NCBI GenBank assembly: GCA_964567435.1
Contig: CAZMMQ010000080.1
Location: forward strand, 1-15,558
Length of the DNA stretch: 15,558 nucleotides
Source: RFSX01 sp964567435
GTDB taxonomy: Bacteria > Bacteroidota > Bacteroidia > Chitinophagales > Saprospiraceae
Direction: 5' to 3'
Shown: positions 1 through 6,790 of the stretch, piece by piece
Layout: each line of letters opens with the position of its first letter
Numbering within the stretch: the first letter of the stretch is position 1
Program-made: the position numbers and the translations under genes
Notes under the pieces: generated by a model
What the model saw: the letters and a program-made list of their open reading frames with translations, nothing else
What the model was told of the DNA's origin: nothing
Database searches by the model: none

Positions 1-90
1 AGAAATCTCCACAAGGTCGATTTGGAAAGTGTCTATTTAGACAGAACGGTAAATTATACTTACATTACATATAACAATAAATCGATATGA
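1..90 (+). other. Possible C-terminal tail of an upstream gene (unresolved frame)
   Basis: Two forward frames are open from the window edge. Frame 1 runs to a TGA at 88-90, which would overlap the ATG of the next gene (ATGA). Frame 3 runs to a TAA at 72-74. Either could be the end of a gene that starts outside the window, and the stretch is too short to choose between them or to name a family. No match to the Bacteroidota promoter consensus was found here, which slightly favours read-through from upstream. Confidence 0.2.
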
Positions 91-464
91 AAATTGCCAT
101 GACTAGTATACCAGTGCCTGACCCTTCTCAGGCACATAAGCACTATACAGAGGTGCTCGGTTTTGAGAGTAAAATGATAGATCATAGTGCTAAGTTGGCC
201 ATTGTGGTATCACCTTCTGATCCAAATGGAACTATGCTCATGCTCGAACCCAATGAGCATCCCATAAGTAAAACCTACCAGGAAAGCCTCTACAAAGCAG
301 GTATTCCAATCATGAGTTTTGGTGTAGTTAATCTTAAGGAAGAATACATTAGATTAGTCAATCTTGATGTAAGATTCAAAAAAGAACCTACTGAAGAAGC
401 GTGGGGATGGGATTCTATATTCGATGATCAGCAAGGCAATTGGATACAACTGATCCAATTGTAG
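87..464 (+). CDS. VOC-superfamily (glyoxalase/bleomycin-resistance fold) protein
   Basis: A 125-residue single-domain protein with the size and outline of the vicinal oxygen chelate superfamily: two beta-alpha-beta-beta-beta halves, roughly residues 1-55 and 72-125. The first half has the usual interaction-strand start and a YTEVLGFE-like helix end (residues 20-27). The second ends in DDQQGNWIQLIQL (113-125), which matches the common D-P-x-G-N-x-x-E-L strand, but Gln121 stands where the metal-binding Glu usually lies. The usual His/Gln ligand in strand 1 is not evident, while Glu54 in LMLEPN could be one remaining ligand. The metal site may therefore be altered or absent, and the substrate cannot be inferred. 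The gene converges with the patatin gene, with 17 bp between the stop codons. Confidence 0.85.
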   Translation: MKIAMTSIPVPDPSQAHKHYTEVLGFESKMIDHSAKLAIVVSPSDPNGTMLMLEPNEHPISKTYQESLYKAGIPIMSFGVVNLKEEYIRLVNLDVRFKKEPTEEAWGWDSIFDDQQGNWIQLIQL

Positions 465-481
465 ATAATAAGCATAGAGTA

Positions 482-2716
482 CTAAAGAATGTGTCTATAC
501 CCCAATCCAAAATTAAGGTCTAGTCTATCAGTATATCCTGAATATCCAATAATCAAATTGATAGGTCCTATTGGAGAATTATAATCTAGATCAAGTCCAA
601 ATCCGAATGTCTGAGAGACAATTCTATTATCTGGCTCAAATCTATCGCCATAAAAATATTGCACATTAGGCGTCACATATAATGAGGAGGTCATTTCCCA
701 TCTGAGACCAATAAATCCAGATATATGATTTCCTGCGAGAATACCTCCTTCGTTGATACCAGCAAACCCATAGGTAAAACTTTTCTCTTGTCTCGGTCCC
801 CCGATTCGGTAATGATCAAGTAAGGTATTACCGTTAGATATTCTTCCATGTAAATTCATTTGCAGAAAGAGATTGTGAGCTAAACGTTTTATCCTATTAT
901 AATTGGCATCTATGCTGAAATAATTACTATCATTTTGAAACGAGAACTCTGTCCCCGAATCCGTTTGATTTATATCTATTCTATTATTAAATATATATCT
1001 GACATCTATATTGTACTGAAATCCTTTTCGCGGGTAGCTAGGTCTATCATAGGTGTTATGTTCCATAGATAAGAACACCTCACTTCTATTAGTCTTGTAT
1101 TGAATAATATTTGAGTCTGCATTATTCTCAGGTCGGATCAAATCTTCTCTGAAGGTAATTCCAGATTTAATTAATATCGAATTATTCAATTCTTTGAGTA
1201 ATTCTGCTCTAAAAAATGACTGATTGAAATTATATCTTCTAAGGACTCTTGCACCTTGAAACCAAGGCAACGCGAACTGCTCCCACTTACCAGATATTCT
1301 AAAGAGACAAGATGGCAATGAGGGTAATCTGATCATATATCCTGCTTGGACACCAGGCCTCTCCGATATCCTTGCATTTAAATGCAAACTCGAAGGTTTG
1401 CCAAATACATTTCTTGCCTCTCCTGATAAAATAATACCTGTCCCAAAATTTCGAAATTGATTAACATTAATACCTATGCTATATGGCGTCACATCATTGG
1501 CATCTATTTCAAGATGAATGTCATCACCCTCCGGTCTCAAGTTATAGTCAATACTAGAAAAATTTTTCGTGCCATATAGTAATGACAAGCCTTCGTCTAT
1601 CTTTGAGACAGGCGTCGCATATCCCTCCCAAAATTTTGTGAAGTTATCTATCATTTCATTAAATACAGGAGACGATCCCATCGTATGTATCTTCTTAAAT
1701 CGAATTGTATTGGAATAAGTTAATCTAGGATTCTTCTGTGGTGAGTCGTAATGACTCAAGGTCTTGGACAGTTTTTCTATAAGCTTTTTGTTTTTCTTAG
1801 ATGCCGCATATCCTTTCTCTATAAAGTCTGCATGTCTATTAAAGTCAAAACTACTTTCATCTTTGACATCAGGCTCTATGAATATATCTACCATTTCCAC
1901 CTGATTATAAGAATCATTGATACCTGCCAGAGAAGCGGCCTGTCTCATCACATCTACCATAGACGTTAATTCATCCTTTTTCTTTTTGTCAGATCCAACA
2001 TATACACCAATGACAATATCAGCACCCATAGCCTTGACCTCTTCCACAGGAAAATTCCTATACAATCCTCCATCTACATAGAGTACATTATTAATTTCTT
2101 TAGGTGGGAATACAGTCGGTATAGACATGCTTGCTCTAATGGCATCTCCAAGAAATCCATCTTCAAAAACGTCGATAGATCCATCTTCAATATCAATGGC
2201 TACACAACGAAAAGGTATATGTAGATCATCAAAATGAGCTAACCCAACAGCTGGAGAGTAGACTTGATTAATCACCAAATCAAGCTTTTGACCTCTTATC
2301 AATCCAGCAGGCAATTTGAATCCATTGTCTTTCCACAATAGTGAAATTGGGGATTTTGCATGAAATTGCTTTTCGACAGGTGCGACTTCATTAAGTGGGA
2401 TCTCATTACTCATAATAACATCCCAATCCAGACCAGCAGCTATATCTTGTATCTCATTGGCTGATAAACCCATGGCATACAGTCCTCCTATCACACTGCC
2501 CATGCTCGTACCAGTAATATAGTCCAATTCTATGCCCGCTTCTTCGAGATACTTGAGGACACCAATATGGGCAAATCCATGAGCAGAACCACCAGATAAG
2601 ACTAATCCTACTTTAGGACGCTGAGCTGGAAGTGCACTTTGCTCCTGCGCATTAAGCCATGCAAGACATGTGCAGCACAAGAAACTTATAATAACACCCT
2701 TTCTAATATTTGACAT
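482..2716 (-). CDS. Secreted patatin-like phospholipase fused to an Omp85-type outer-membrane barrel
   Basis: This 744-residue protein begins with a signal peptide (hydrophobic residues 8-23, likely cleavage near LNAQ). A patatin domain follows at about 34-320. It has the oxyanion loop SGGSAHG (41-47), the nucleophile elbow GTSMG (69-73, Ser71) and the catalytic Asp in DGG (Asp215), so the Ser-Asp dyad looks intact. Residues ~330-410 resemble a POTRA-like linker. About 410-744 is a series of amphipathic beta-strands typical of an Omp85/surface-antigen barrel, ending in a terminal strand (FGLGYRHIL). The order patatin-POTRA-barrel matches the type Vd autotransporters known from PlpD of Pseudomonas and FplA of Fusobacterium, as well as a common Bacteroidota family. 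The likely role is an A1-type lipase anchored at or passed across the outer membrane. The substrate and surface release are unknown. The gene has its own promoter and appears monocistronic. Confidence 0.92.
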   Translation of the reverse strand: MSNIRKGVIISFLCCTCLAWLNAQEQSALPAQRPKVGLVLSGGSAHGFAHIGVLKYLEEAGIELDYITGTSMGSVIGGLYAMGLSANEIQDIAAGLDWDVIMSNEIPLNEVAPVEKQFHAKSPISLLWKDNGFKLPAGLIRGQKLDLVINQVYSPAVGLAHFDDLHIPFRCVAIDIEDGSIDVFEDGFLGDAIRASMSIPTVFPPKEINNVLYVDGGLYRNFPVEEVKAMGADIVIGVYVGSDKKKKDELTSMVDVMRQAASLAGINDSYNQVEMVDIFIEPDVKDESSFDFNRHADFIEKGYAASKKNKKLIEKLSKTLSHYDSPQKNPRLTYSNTIRFKKIHTMGSSPVFNEMIDNFTKFWEGYATPVSKIDEGLSLLYGTKNFSSIDYNLRPEGDDIHLEIDANDVTPYSIGINVNQFRNFGTGIILSGEARNVFGKPSSLHLNARISERPGVQAGYMIRLPSLPSCLFRISGKWEQFALPWFQGARVLRRYNFNQSFFRAELLKELNNSILIKSGITFREDLIRPENNADSNIIQYKTNRSEVFLSMEHNTYDRPSYPRKGFQYNIDVRYIFNNRIDINQTDSGTEFSFQNDSNYFSIDANYNRIKRLAHNLFLQMNLHGRISNGNTLLDHYRIGGPRQEKSFTYGFAGINEGGILAGNHISGFIGLRWEMTSSLYVTPNVQYFYGDRFEPDNRIVSQTFGFGLDLDYNSPIGPINLIIGYSGYTDRLDLNFGLGYRHIL

Positions 2717-2753
2717 AAAATTCCTTCGGTCTCTGGACAGACTAATTCAAGGT

Positions 2754-2784
2754 CAAAGATAGAGGCAATGCCCTTGTGTATCAA
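2754..2784 (-). promoter_or_regulatory. Bacteroidota-type promoter of the patatin gene
   Basis: On the minus strand, TTG (2784-2782) is followed by 20 nt and then TATCTTTG (2761-2754). The second element is an exact match to the TAnnTTTG -7 element of the primary Bacteroidota sigma factor, and the first sits at the expected -33 position. Transcription would start near 2747, leaving a leader of about 30 nt before the ATG at 2716. Confidence 0.7.
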
Positions 2785-2800
2785 TAGGTGTATATACCTA
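2785..2800. promoter_or_regulatory. 16-bp near-palindrome, possible operator
   Basis: TAGGTGTATATACCTA is palindromic except for one base pair (positions 6/11). It directly abuts the -33 TTG of the patatin promoter on its upstream side. This position and symmetry would suit a dimeric regulator. No regulator is identified, and AT-rich palindromes of this size can arise by chance. Confidence 0.3.
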
Positions 2801-2879
2801 CTAAGTGGTTTGTGGTGGTTATCACTATAGTGCCATAGTACATCAGTGCAATTAGGCTAATGAGGACATGGGTTATTTT

Positions 2880-3191
2880 TTATGCGGCATTGCTGTAGCT
2901 TCTGTAAGGGATACCTGCTTTGTCAAGAAGACTCTTAAATATGCTTACTGACCGATTGTCGCAAAACTCTTCTTTGATGATTCTCTCTATAGCTTCTAGA
3001 CTTCTTATCCCAGCATTGGGGAATATGCCTGAAAGTATCTGACGGACTGAGCGCAGATAGTGACTATAGATGCAGATGCCGTATTCTGATTGCTGACTTC
3101 CAAAGAGATCGATAACGCCGTTGTTGCTTTGGATACCGTGTATTAGTAAGTCTCCTTGCTCGTTGATCTGTACATTCCAATTCTTGTTCAT
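2880..3191 (-). CDS. Small protein of unknown function (103 aa)
   Basis: I do not recognise this family. The ATG at 3191 (protein start MNKNWNVQINEQGD) is chosen over an upstream in-frame TTG at 3239, because the 16 extra codons would fill most of the gap to the divergent regulator. The protein is soluble and has no signal peptide or membrane segment. Residues 1-45 look beta-rich (VQINEQGDLLIHG, then a stretch ending in YGICIYSHYL), and 46-95 look helical (SLEAIERIIKEEF; SIFKSLLDKAG). Its start lies 96 bp from the start of the WYL regulator on the opposite strand, so the two may share a control region. That pairing is the only functional clue. Confidence 0.6.
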   Translation of the reverse strand: MNKNWNVQINEQGDLLIHGIQSNNGVIDLFGSQQSEYGICIYSHYLRSVRQILSGIFPNAGIRSLEAIERIIKEEFCDNRSVSIFKSLLDKAGIPYRSYSNAA

Positions 3192-3259
3192 TACTTCATT
3201 TTTATTGGGTGATTCAATAATTGTTGTTTGATAATACAAGTATGAAGAATATCATGCAT

Positions 3260-3267
3260 TATATTTG
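3260..3267 (+). promoter_or_regulatory. -7 promoter element of the WYL regulator gene
   Basis: TATATTTG is an exact TAnnTTTG match, 20 bp before the ATG at 3288. No TTG lies 19-21 nt upstream, so the -33 half is missing or degenerate. That would suit a weak or activator-dependent promoter. Confidence 0.45.
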
Positions 3268-3287
3268 CACGATAAAATCATTGATAA

Positions 3288-4286
3288 ATGTCCACTAACA
3301 AACATGCACTAATCAGGTACCGTGTTATCGATCGTTGTCTGCGTCAAGTAGATAAGGCCTGGAATTGGAAGACACTAGCAGAAGCTTGTGCATCAGAAAT
3401 AGAAATGGTGATGGACAAAAAGATAACACTATCCGAAAGAACGATAAAGCAGGATTTGAAAAACATGAGGAGTGATAATGCCTTGGGATATCATGCACCT
3501 ATAGAATATGATCGTCTCGAAAAGTCCTATTACTACTCTGATCGAAAATATAGCATTACGGAAGCTCCGCTGAACAGATCTGATAGTGATGAACTTAAAA
3601 ATGCAATTTCTCTGCTTAGACAGTTCACTGGATTCCAACATTTGGAAGGTATAGAAAATATCATCCAAAAATTAGAGCTTCTGGCCTTTGAGTCTACCAC
3701 AAAATCTAAGCGGATCGTCCATCTGGAACAACCCAGTCTCATCCCTGGCCAAAAATGGTTGGATAAGTTATATGGTGCCATCAAAGACGAAGTAGCACTA
3801 ACTATTGAATACAAGCCATTTGGTAAAGACAGTGAGACTATTATTATCAGTCCCCACCTGCTCAAAGAGTACGATAACCGCTGGTATTTGTATGCTAACA
3901 ATCATAAGAAAGGCTTGCGAACTTATGGACTTGAACGGATAGAAAATATCTCTGAAACTCTGCAACCGTATAAGACAGTAGAGAATTTTGACCCGGATGC
4001 CTACTTCCATGATATAGTAGGCATCACCTTACAAGCAGACAAAAAAATTGAGAAGATAACAATTCAAGTCTATGGCCTCACTAAAAATTATATTCGGACT
4101 AAGCCATTACATCATACGCAGAGAGAACTAGAAGATGGCATATTCCAACTGACTTTGGTTCCCAACTTTGAATTGGAGAGCTTGCTCTTATCCTATGGTG
4201 AAAATCTAAAAGTGATTAGTCCCCAATCGCTCTGTGATACACTAGCACAGCGTGCTGGTGCACTGTATAAAGTGTACAATAAATGA
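3288..4286 (+). CDS. WYL-domain transcriptional regulator
   Basis: This 332-residue protein has the standard layout of Bacteroidota WYL regulators. An N-terminal winged-helix-like DNA-binding region spans about 6-88, with the recognition segment near TLSERTIKQDLKNMR (47-61) and a wing-like YDRLEKSYYYSD (74-85). A helical linker follows at 98-135. The WYL core is at about 155-230, containing the signature W199-Y200-L201 in DNRWYLYANN and the conserved TYGLERIENI (212-221). The C-terminal WCX extension covers 250-330. WYL domains bind nucleic acids or nucleotides and act as ligand sensors, and such regulators often sit beside phage-defence or mobile genes. Here the neighbours are a 103-residue unknown protein (divergent) and a decayed fragment. 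No operon partner follows on the same strand, so its target is not evident. Confidence 0.92.
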   Translation: MSTNKHALIRYRVIDRCLRQVDKAWNWKTLAEACASEIEMVMDKKITLSERTIKQDLKNMRSDNALGYHAPIEYDRLEKSYYYSDRKYSITEAPLNRSDSDELKNAISLLRQFTGFQHLEGIENIIQKLELLAFESTTKSKRIVHLEQPSLIPGQKWLDKLYGAIKDEVALTIEYKPFGKDSETIIISPHLLKEYDNRWYLYANNHKKGLRTYGLERIENISETLQPYKTVENFDPDAYFHDIVGITLQADKKIEKITIQVYGLTKNYIRTKPLHHTQRELEDGIFQLTLVPNFELESLLLSYGENLKVISPQSLCDTLAQRAGALYKVYNK

Positions 4287-4393
4287 ACTAAGCAATAATT
4301 CATGATATCACTACTTCGTTTTAGATATAGAACATTCCGACTTTATCAAAAAAATATCCATCTCTATTATTAGCATTATTTGCTTGGAATTAA

Positions 4394-4606
4394 GTGCTCA
4401 GAGGATATCCCCACCCTAAGTTCACGAATTTCAAAGGTGATGCTTTCAGATTGCGTATTGAAAGAGGGGTTACAACTAAAGGCAATAAGCGTATAGGTGT
4501 AATAGAAGAATATGGAGAATGGGTCCATGATCATCCTAAAATTGCCAAGATCGACATGAAAATGCTTAATGCACCTGAGGGACCATATGAAGGCTTAAGA
4601 GAATGA
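4394..4606 (+). pseudogene. 70-codon fragment, possible remnant of a larger gene
   Basis: The reading frame begins with GTG immediately after an in-frame TAA (4391-4393) and has no internal ATG until near its end. The composition is protein-like (GYPHPKFTNFKGDAFRLRIE, then EEYGEWVHDHPK), with proline- and glycine-rich turns and balanced charge. A coding origin is plausible, but a complete start signal is missing. I do not recognise the family. It could be the C-terminal end of a larger protein whose 5' part was lost, or a short gene using GTG. The upstream ~100 bp contains no open frame that joins to it. It lies between the WYL gene and a convergent orphan gene, next to small repeats. Confidence 0.4.
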
Positions 4607-4675
4607 GAACTTGTTGCTAACAACGGGAATGAAGAAGGTAGAACTTAATTTGCTAGAACACTTATAATTGCTAAC
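4604..4675. repeat. Imperfect short repeats (AGAAC...TTGCTA)
   Basis: Three similar segments lie in about 70 bp. The first is AGAACTTG followed by TTGCTAAC (to 4621), the second AGAACTTAATTTGCTAGAAC (about 4640-4659), and the third AGAACACTTATAATTGCTAAC (4655-4675). The first also contains the small inverted repeat GTTG-CTAA-CAAC (4613-4624). The exact octamer TTGCTAAC occurs at 4614-4621 and 4668-4675. The second octamer overlaps the stop codon of the minus-strand orphan gene. The repeats are too short to call a recombination site with confidence. Confidence 0.35.
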
Positions 4676-4952
4676 TCATAAGATCAGAAATGGCATTCTG
4701 AATATTAAATTCATTTAAATACTTAGGAATTGCCTGTTCTATGGTAATGGCTTCAATTGTCTTAATTTCCTCGTAATTTTCTCCGAATTCGATTTCTATG
4801 TAATAATTATGATAGGAATACAATTGTTTGAAGATTTTTCCATCACTGGTATCAGCAAGTAAAAATCCCCACCTAAATACTTCAGACGCTTTGAAGAAGA
4901 TACTTGATTCATTGAATGAAGTAAAGGGTAAGTAATTTTCGAAAGAGAACAT
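4671..4952 (-). CDS. Orphan small protein of unknown function (93 aa)
   Basis: A 93-residue acidic, soluble protein starts at the ATG at 4952. No signal peptide or membrane segment is visible. The aromatic-rich first half (FSFENYLPF, VFRWGFLL, YSYHNYYIEIEFGE) suggests a small beta-sheet fold. The end (TIEQAIPKYLNEFNIQNAISDLM) looks helical. Small acidic orphan proteins like this next to degenerate fragments can be immunity proteins of contact toxins or cassette-borne genes, but no toxin partner is present and I do not recognise a named family. The gene lies tail to tail with the 70-codon fragment. Confidence 0.55.
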   Translation of the reverse strand: MFSFENYLPFTSFNESSIFFKASEVFRWGFLLADTSDGKIFKQLYSYHNYYIEIEFGENYEEIKTIEAITIEQAIPKYLNEFNIQNAISDLMS

Positions 4953-5205
4953 ATTGTAGATTTCTATAATATGAAGATAGCTGTTTTACTTGTATTTACA
5001 TATTAAGTAATAATATAATTTGTTAAAACTTAAGGTCAGAATATATAAATGACTGATAATCAATGTAGAGGGGGCATTAAACGATTCCTCTTTCAAAAAA
5101 ACTTGCCACACTAAATGTGTAAGTGGCGATAATACACACGCTGATATGCCATAAGCATTAACTTTCCAAGCAATCAGTATTCAATTAAGCAGATTCAAAA
5201 TACTT
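4953..5205. other. AT-rich intergenic stretch with no gene seen
   Basis: No convincing reading frame or RNA gene is visible. The stretch holds a weak hairpin (TTGCCAC at 5103-5109 against GTGGCGA at 5123-5129, one G-U pair, 13-nt loop, no T tract). It also holds a sequence, CTTGTATTTACAT near 4989-5001, that loosely resembles the half-site of the palindrome array that follows. Confidence 0.5.
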
Positions 5206-5357
5206 TATATTTGTACTTATCTGCATTTTTGAATAAGTTAAATACATTTATAGTTTATTATACTTGTACTTATCTTTCTTTAATTTTACGTTAAATACAA
5301 TTATATATTTTATTATTGTACTTATCTATAATTAATTAAGAGATAAATACAATTATA
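5206..5357. repeat. Array of three tandem 47-bp imperfect palindromes before the ATPase gene
   Basis: Three units lie at 5206-5252, 5259-5305 and 5311-5357, separated by 6 and 5 nt (period 53 and 52). Each unit has a 17-bp left arm of the form TATAnTTGTACTTATCT and a right arm that is its imperfect inverse. All three left arms share the exact 12-mer TTGTACTTATCT (5211-5222, 5264-5275, 5316-5327). The right arms are AGTTAAATACATTTATA, CGTTAAATACAATTATA and AGATAAATACAATTATA. Unit 3 is the most symmetrical: its inner 12-bp arms match at 11 of 12 positions. The last unit ends at the base before the ATG at 5358. Each left arm contains an exact (unit 1, TATATTTG) or one-off (units 2 and 3) copy of the Bacteroidota -7 element, so the array probably overlaps the promoter. 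It could be a multi-site operator or, if transcribed, a set of RNA hairpins. Confidence 0.9.
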
Positions 5358-6782
5358 ATGAACATAGCTGGAAGAGATAAAGAGGTCAGAATACTAAACC
5401 AACTTACAAAATCTTCAAACTCAAGATTCTTGGGTATTACCGGCAGAAGGCGAATAGGAAAGACTTTTCTCATTGATAGTGCTTATAGAAACCAAATGGT
5501 ATTCAGCATGACAGGTATCAAAGACGGAAGTATGGAACAGCAGCTTATTCATTTTACTGAGAAACTTAATGAGTACTCCAAATCTGCAATCATACTTGCT
5601 CCTAAGAATTGGCAAGAAGCATTTCTTCTACTCAAACGATATCTTAAAAGAAAGAAATCACAGAAGAAACAAGTCATATTCATAGATGAACTTCCATGGA
5701 CAACAACTCCTCGGTCAGGATTTTTACAACAATTAGCCCACTTATGGAATGATTACCTGAGTAAGGAAAATAAGTACATTCTTGTCATATGTGGTTCTTC
5801 GACCTCATGGATAACTAACAAGGTATACAACGATAAAGGAGGACTACATAATCGAGTAACTGATAAGATTAATCTACAACCCTTTACTCTGGCAGAAACA
5901 AAACAATTTTTAAAAAACAAAGGTATAAAACTAACCCACAATGCTATAGCTGAGATATATATGGTATGTGGAGGCGTACCATTCTATCTAGACCACATTC
6001 AAAAAGGAGATAGCCCGACGACAGCAATAGAGAGACTATGTTTTACCAAAGATGGCCTACTCTACTCAGAGTATGACAACCTATTCAAAGCCTTATACGA
6101 AAATCCAGACGATCACGAAACCATTATCAAAACTCTAGCTAAGCACAAACAAGGACTTACAAGAAAGGAGCTCATTGCCAAAAGCAAAGTAGAAGCGGGC
6201 GGTCCATTCACCAGAGCTATAAAAGATCTGATCTTATCCGAATTTGTAGAAGAGCAGTTGCCATTTGGCAAAAAGAAAAGAGGTACGATATACCGATTGC
6301 TGGATGAATACTGTACTTTCTACCATCGATTTATATCACCACAAAAAAAACTTACCAATGGAATATGGCAGCAATTATCCAATAAGCAATCCTATAAAGT
6401 ATGGAAAGGGTATGCTTTTGAGAATCTATGCTTAAGGCACATAGACGAAATCAAGCACGACTTAGGCATACCTGCATTATATACAGAGACTTACAGTCAT
6501 AGACATGATAGTACTACTGATACTAATGGCTTCCAAATAGATATAATTATAGACCGAGCTGATAATATCATACATATATGCGAATGTAAATTCCACATTA
6601 CCAACTTTTGTATTAACAAATCTTATGCCGCTACACTACGTAACAGAAAAGCGTTATTCCTATCTACCACCAAAACCAAGAAAACAGTCTTCACTACAAT
6701 GATCACTAACTACCCTCTGGAAGAAAACATGTATAGCAAAGAAGTCGCTGATACACAAGTGGTCATTGATAGCTTGTTCTGA
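5358..6782 (+). CDS. Archaeal-type ATPase (ATPase_2/DUF234) with PD-(D/E)XK-like C-terminus
   Basis: This 474-residue protein opens with the family hallmark, NIAGRDKEVRILNQL. Walker A is GRRRIGKT (29-36), Walker B is VIFIDELPW (106-114, Asp110/Glu111), and a sensor-1-like segment is LVICGSSTSW (142-151). A winged-helix region spans about 255-315 (LTRKELIAKSKVEAGGPFTRAIKDL). The C-terminal DUF234 domain (about 340-474) carries a nuclease-like constellation: Glu356 in GYAFEN, Asp395 in FQIDIII, and Glu409-x-Lys411 in ICECKFH. This is the pattern of an intact PD-(D/E)XK active site. The family is widespread in archaea and Bacteroidota, often in multiple copies, and its biological role is poorly defined; mobile or defence-like behaviour has been suspected. 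The ATG directly follows the palindrome array. The 3' end converges with the DUF5362-like gene with an 8-bp gap. It appears to be a single-gene unit. Confidence 0.92.
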   Translation: MNIAGRDKEVRILNQLTKSSNSRFLGITGRRRIGKTFLIDSAYRNQMVFSMTGIKDGSMEQQLIHFTEKLNEYSKSAIILAPKNWQEAFLLLKRYLKRKKSQKKQVIFIDELPWTTTPRSGFLQQLAHLWNDYLSKENKYILVICGSSTSWITNKVYNDKGGLHNRVTDKINLQPFTLAETKQFLKNKGIKLTHNAIAEIYMVCGGVPFYLDHIQKGDSPTTAIERLCFTKDGLLYSEYDNLFKALYENPDDHETIIKTLAKHKQGLTRKELIAKSKVEAGGPFTRAIKDLILSEFVEEQLPFGKKKRGTIYRLLDEYCTFYHRFISPQKKLTNGIWQQLSNKQSYKVWKGYAFENLCLRHIDEIKHDLGIPALYTETYSHRHDSTTDTNGFQIDIIIDRADNIIHICECKFHITNFCINKSYAATLRNRKALFLSTTKTKKTVFTTMITNYPLEENMYSKEVADTQVVIDSLF

Positions 6783-6790
6783 TATTAGGA

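Noticed and set aside
1751..1969. 72-codon plus-strand frame inside the patatin gene
   Set aside because: It lies antisense to a well-supported domain and has no protein-like features of its own.
3192..3239. TTG start at 3239 for the 103-aa gene
   Set aside because: An in-frame ATG at 3191 is more likely; the extra 16 codons look unlike coding sequence and overlap the divergent control region.
3429..4010. Minus-strand frames opposite the WYL gene
   Set aside because: Overlapping shadows of a clear coding region on the plus strand; no recognisable motifs.
4604..4675. Integron attC site
   Set aside because: The TTGCTAAC elements do not fit the canonical RYYYAAC/GTTRRRY core boxes and no integrase is present; kept only as a repeat observation.
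5103..5129. Hairpin TTGCCAC/GTGGCGA as a terminator or small RNA
   Set aside because: Only 7 pairs with one G-U, a 13-nt loop and no T tract; no gene ends nearby in either direction.
5206..5357. CRISPR-like array reading of the three repeats
   Set aside because: Only three units; the whole 47 bp including the centre is part of an imperfect palindrome, intervals are only 5-6 nt, and no cas gene is nearby.
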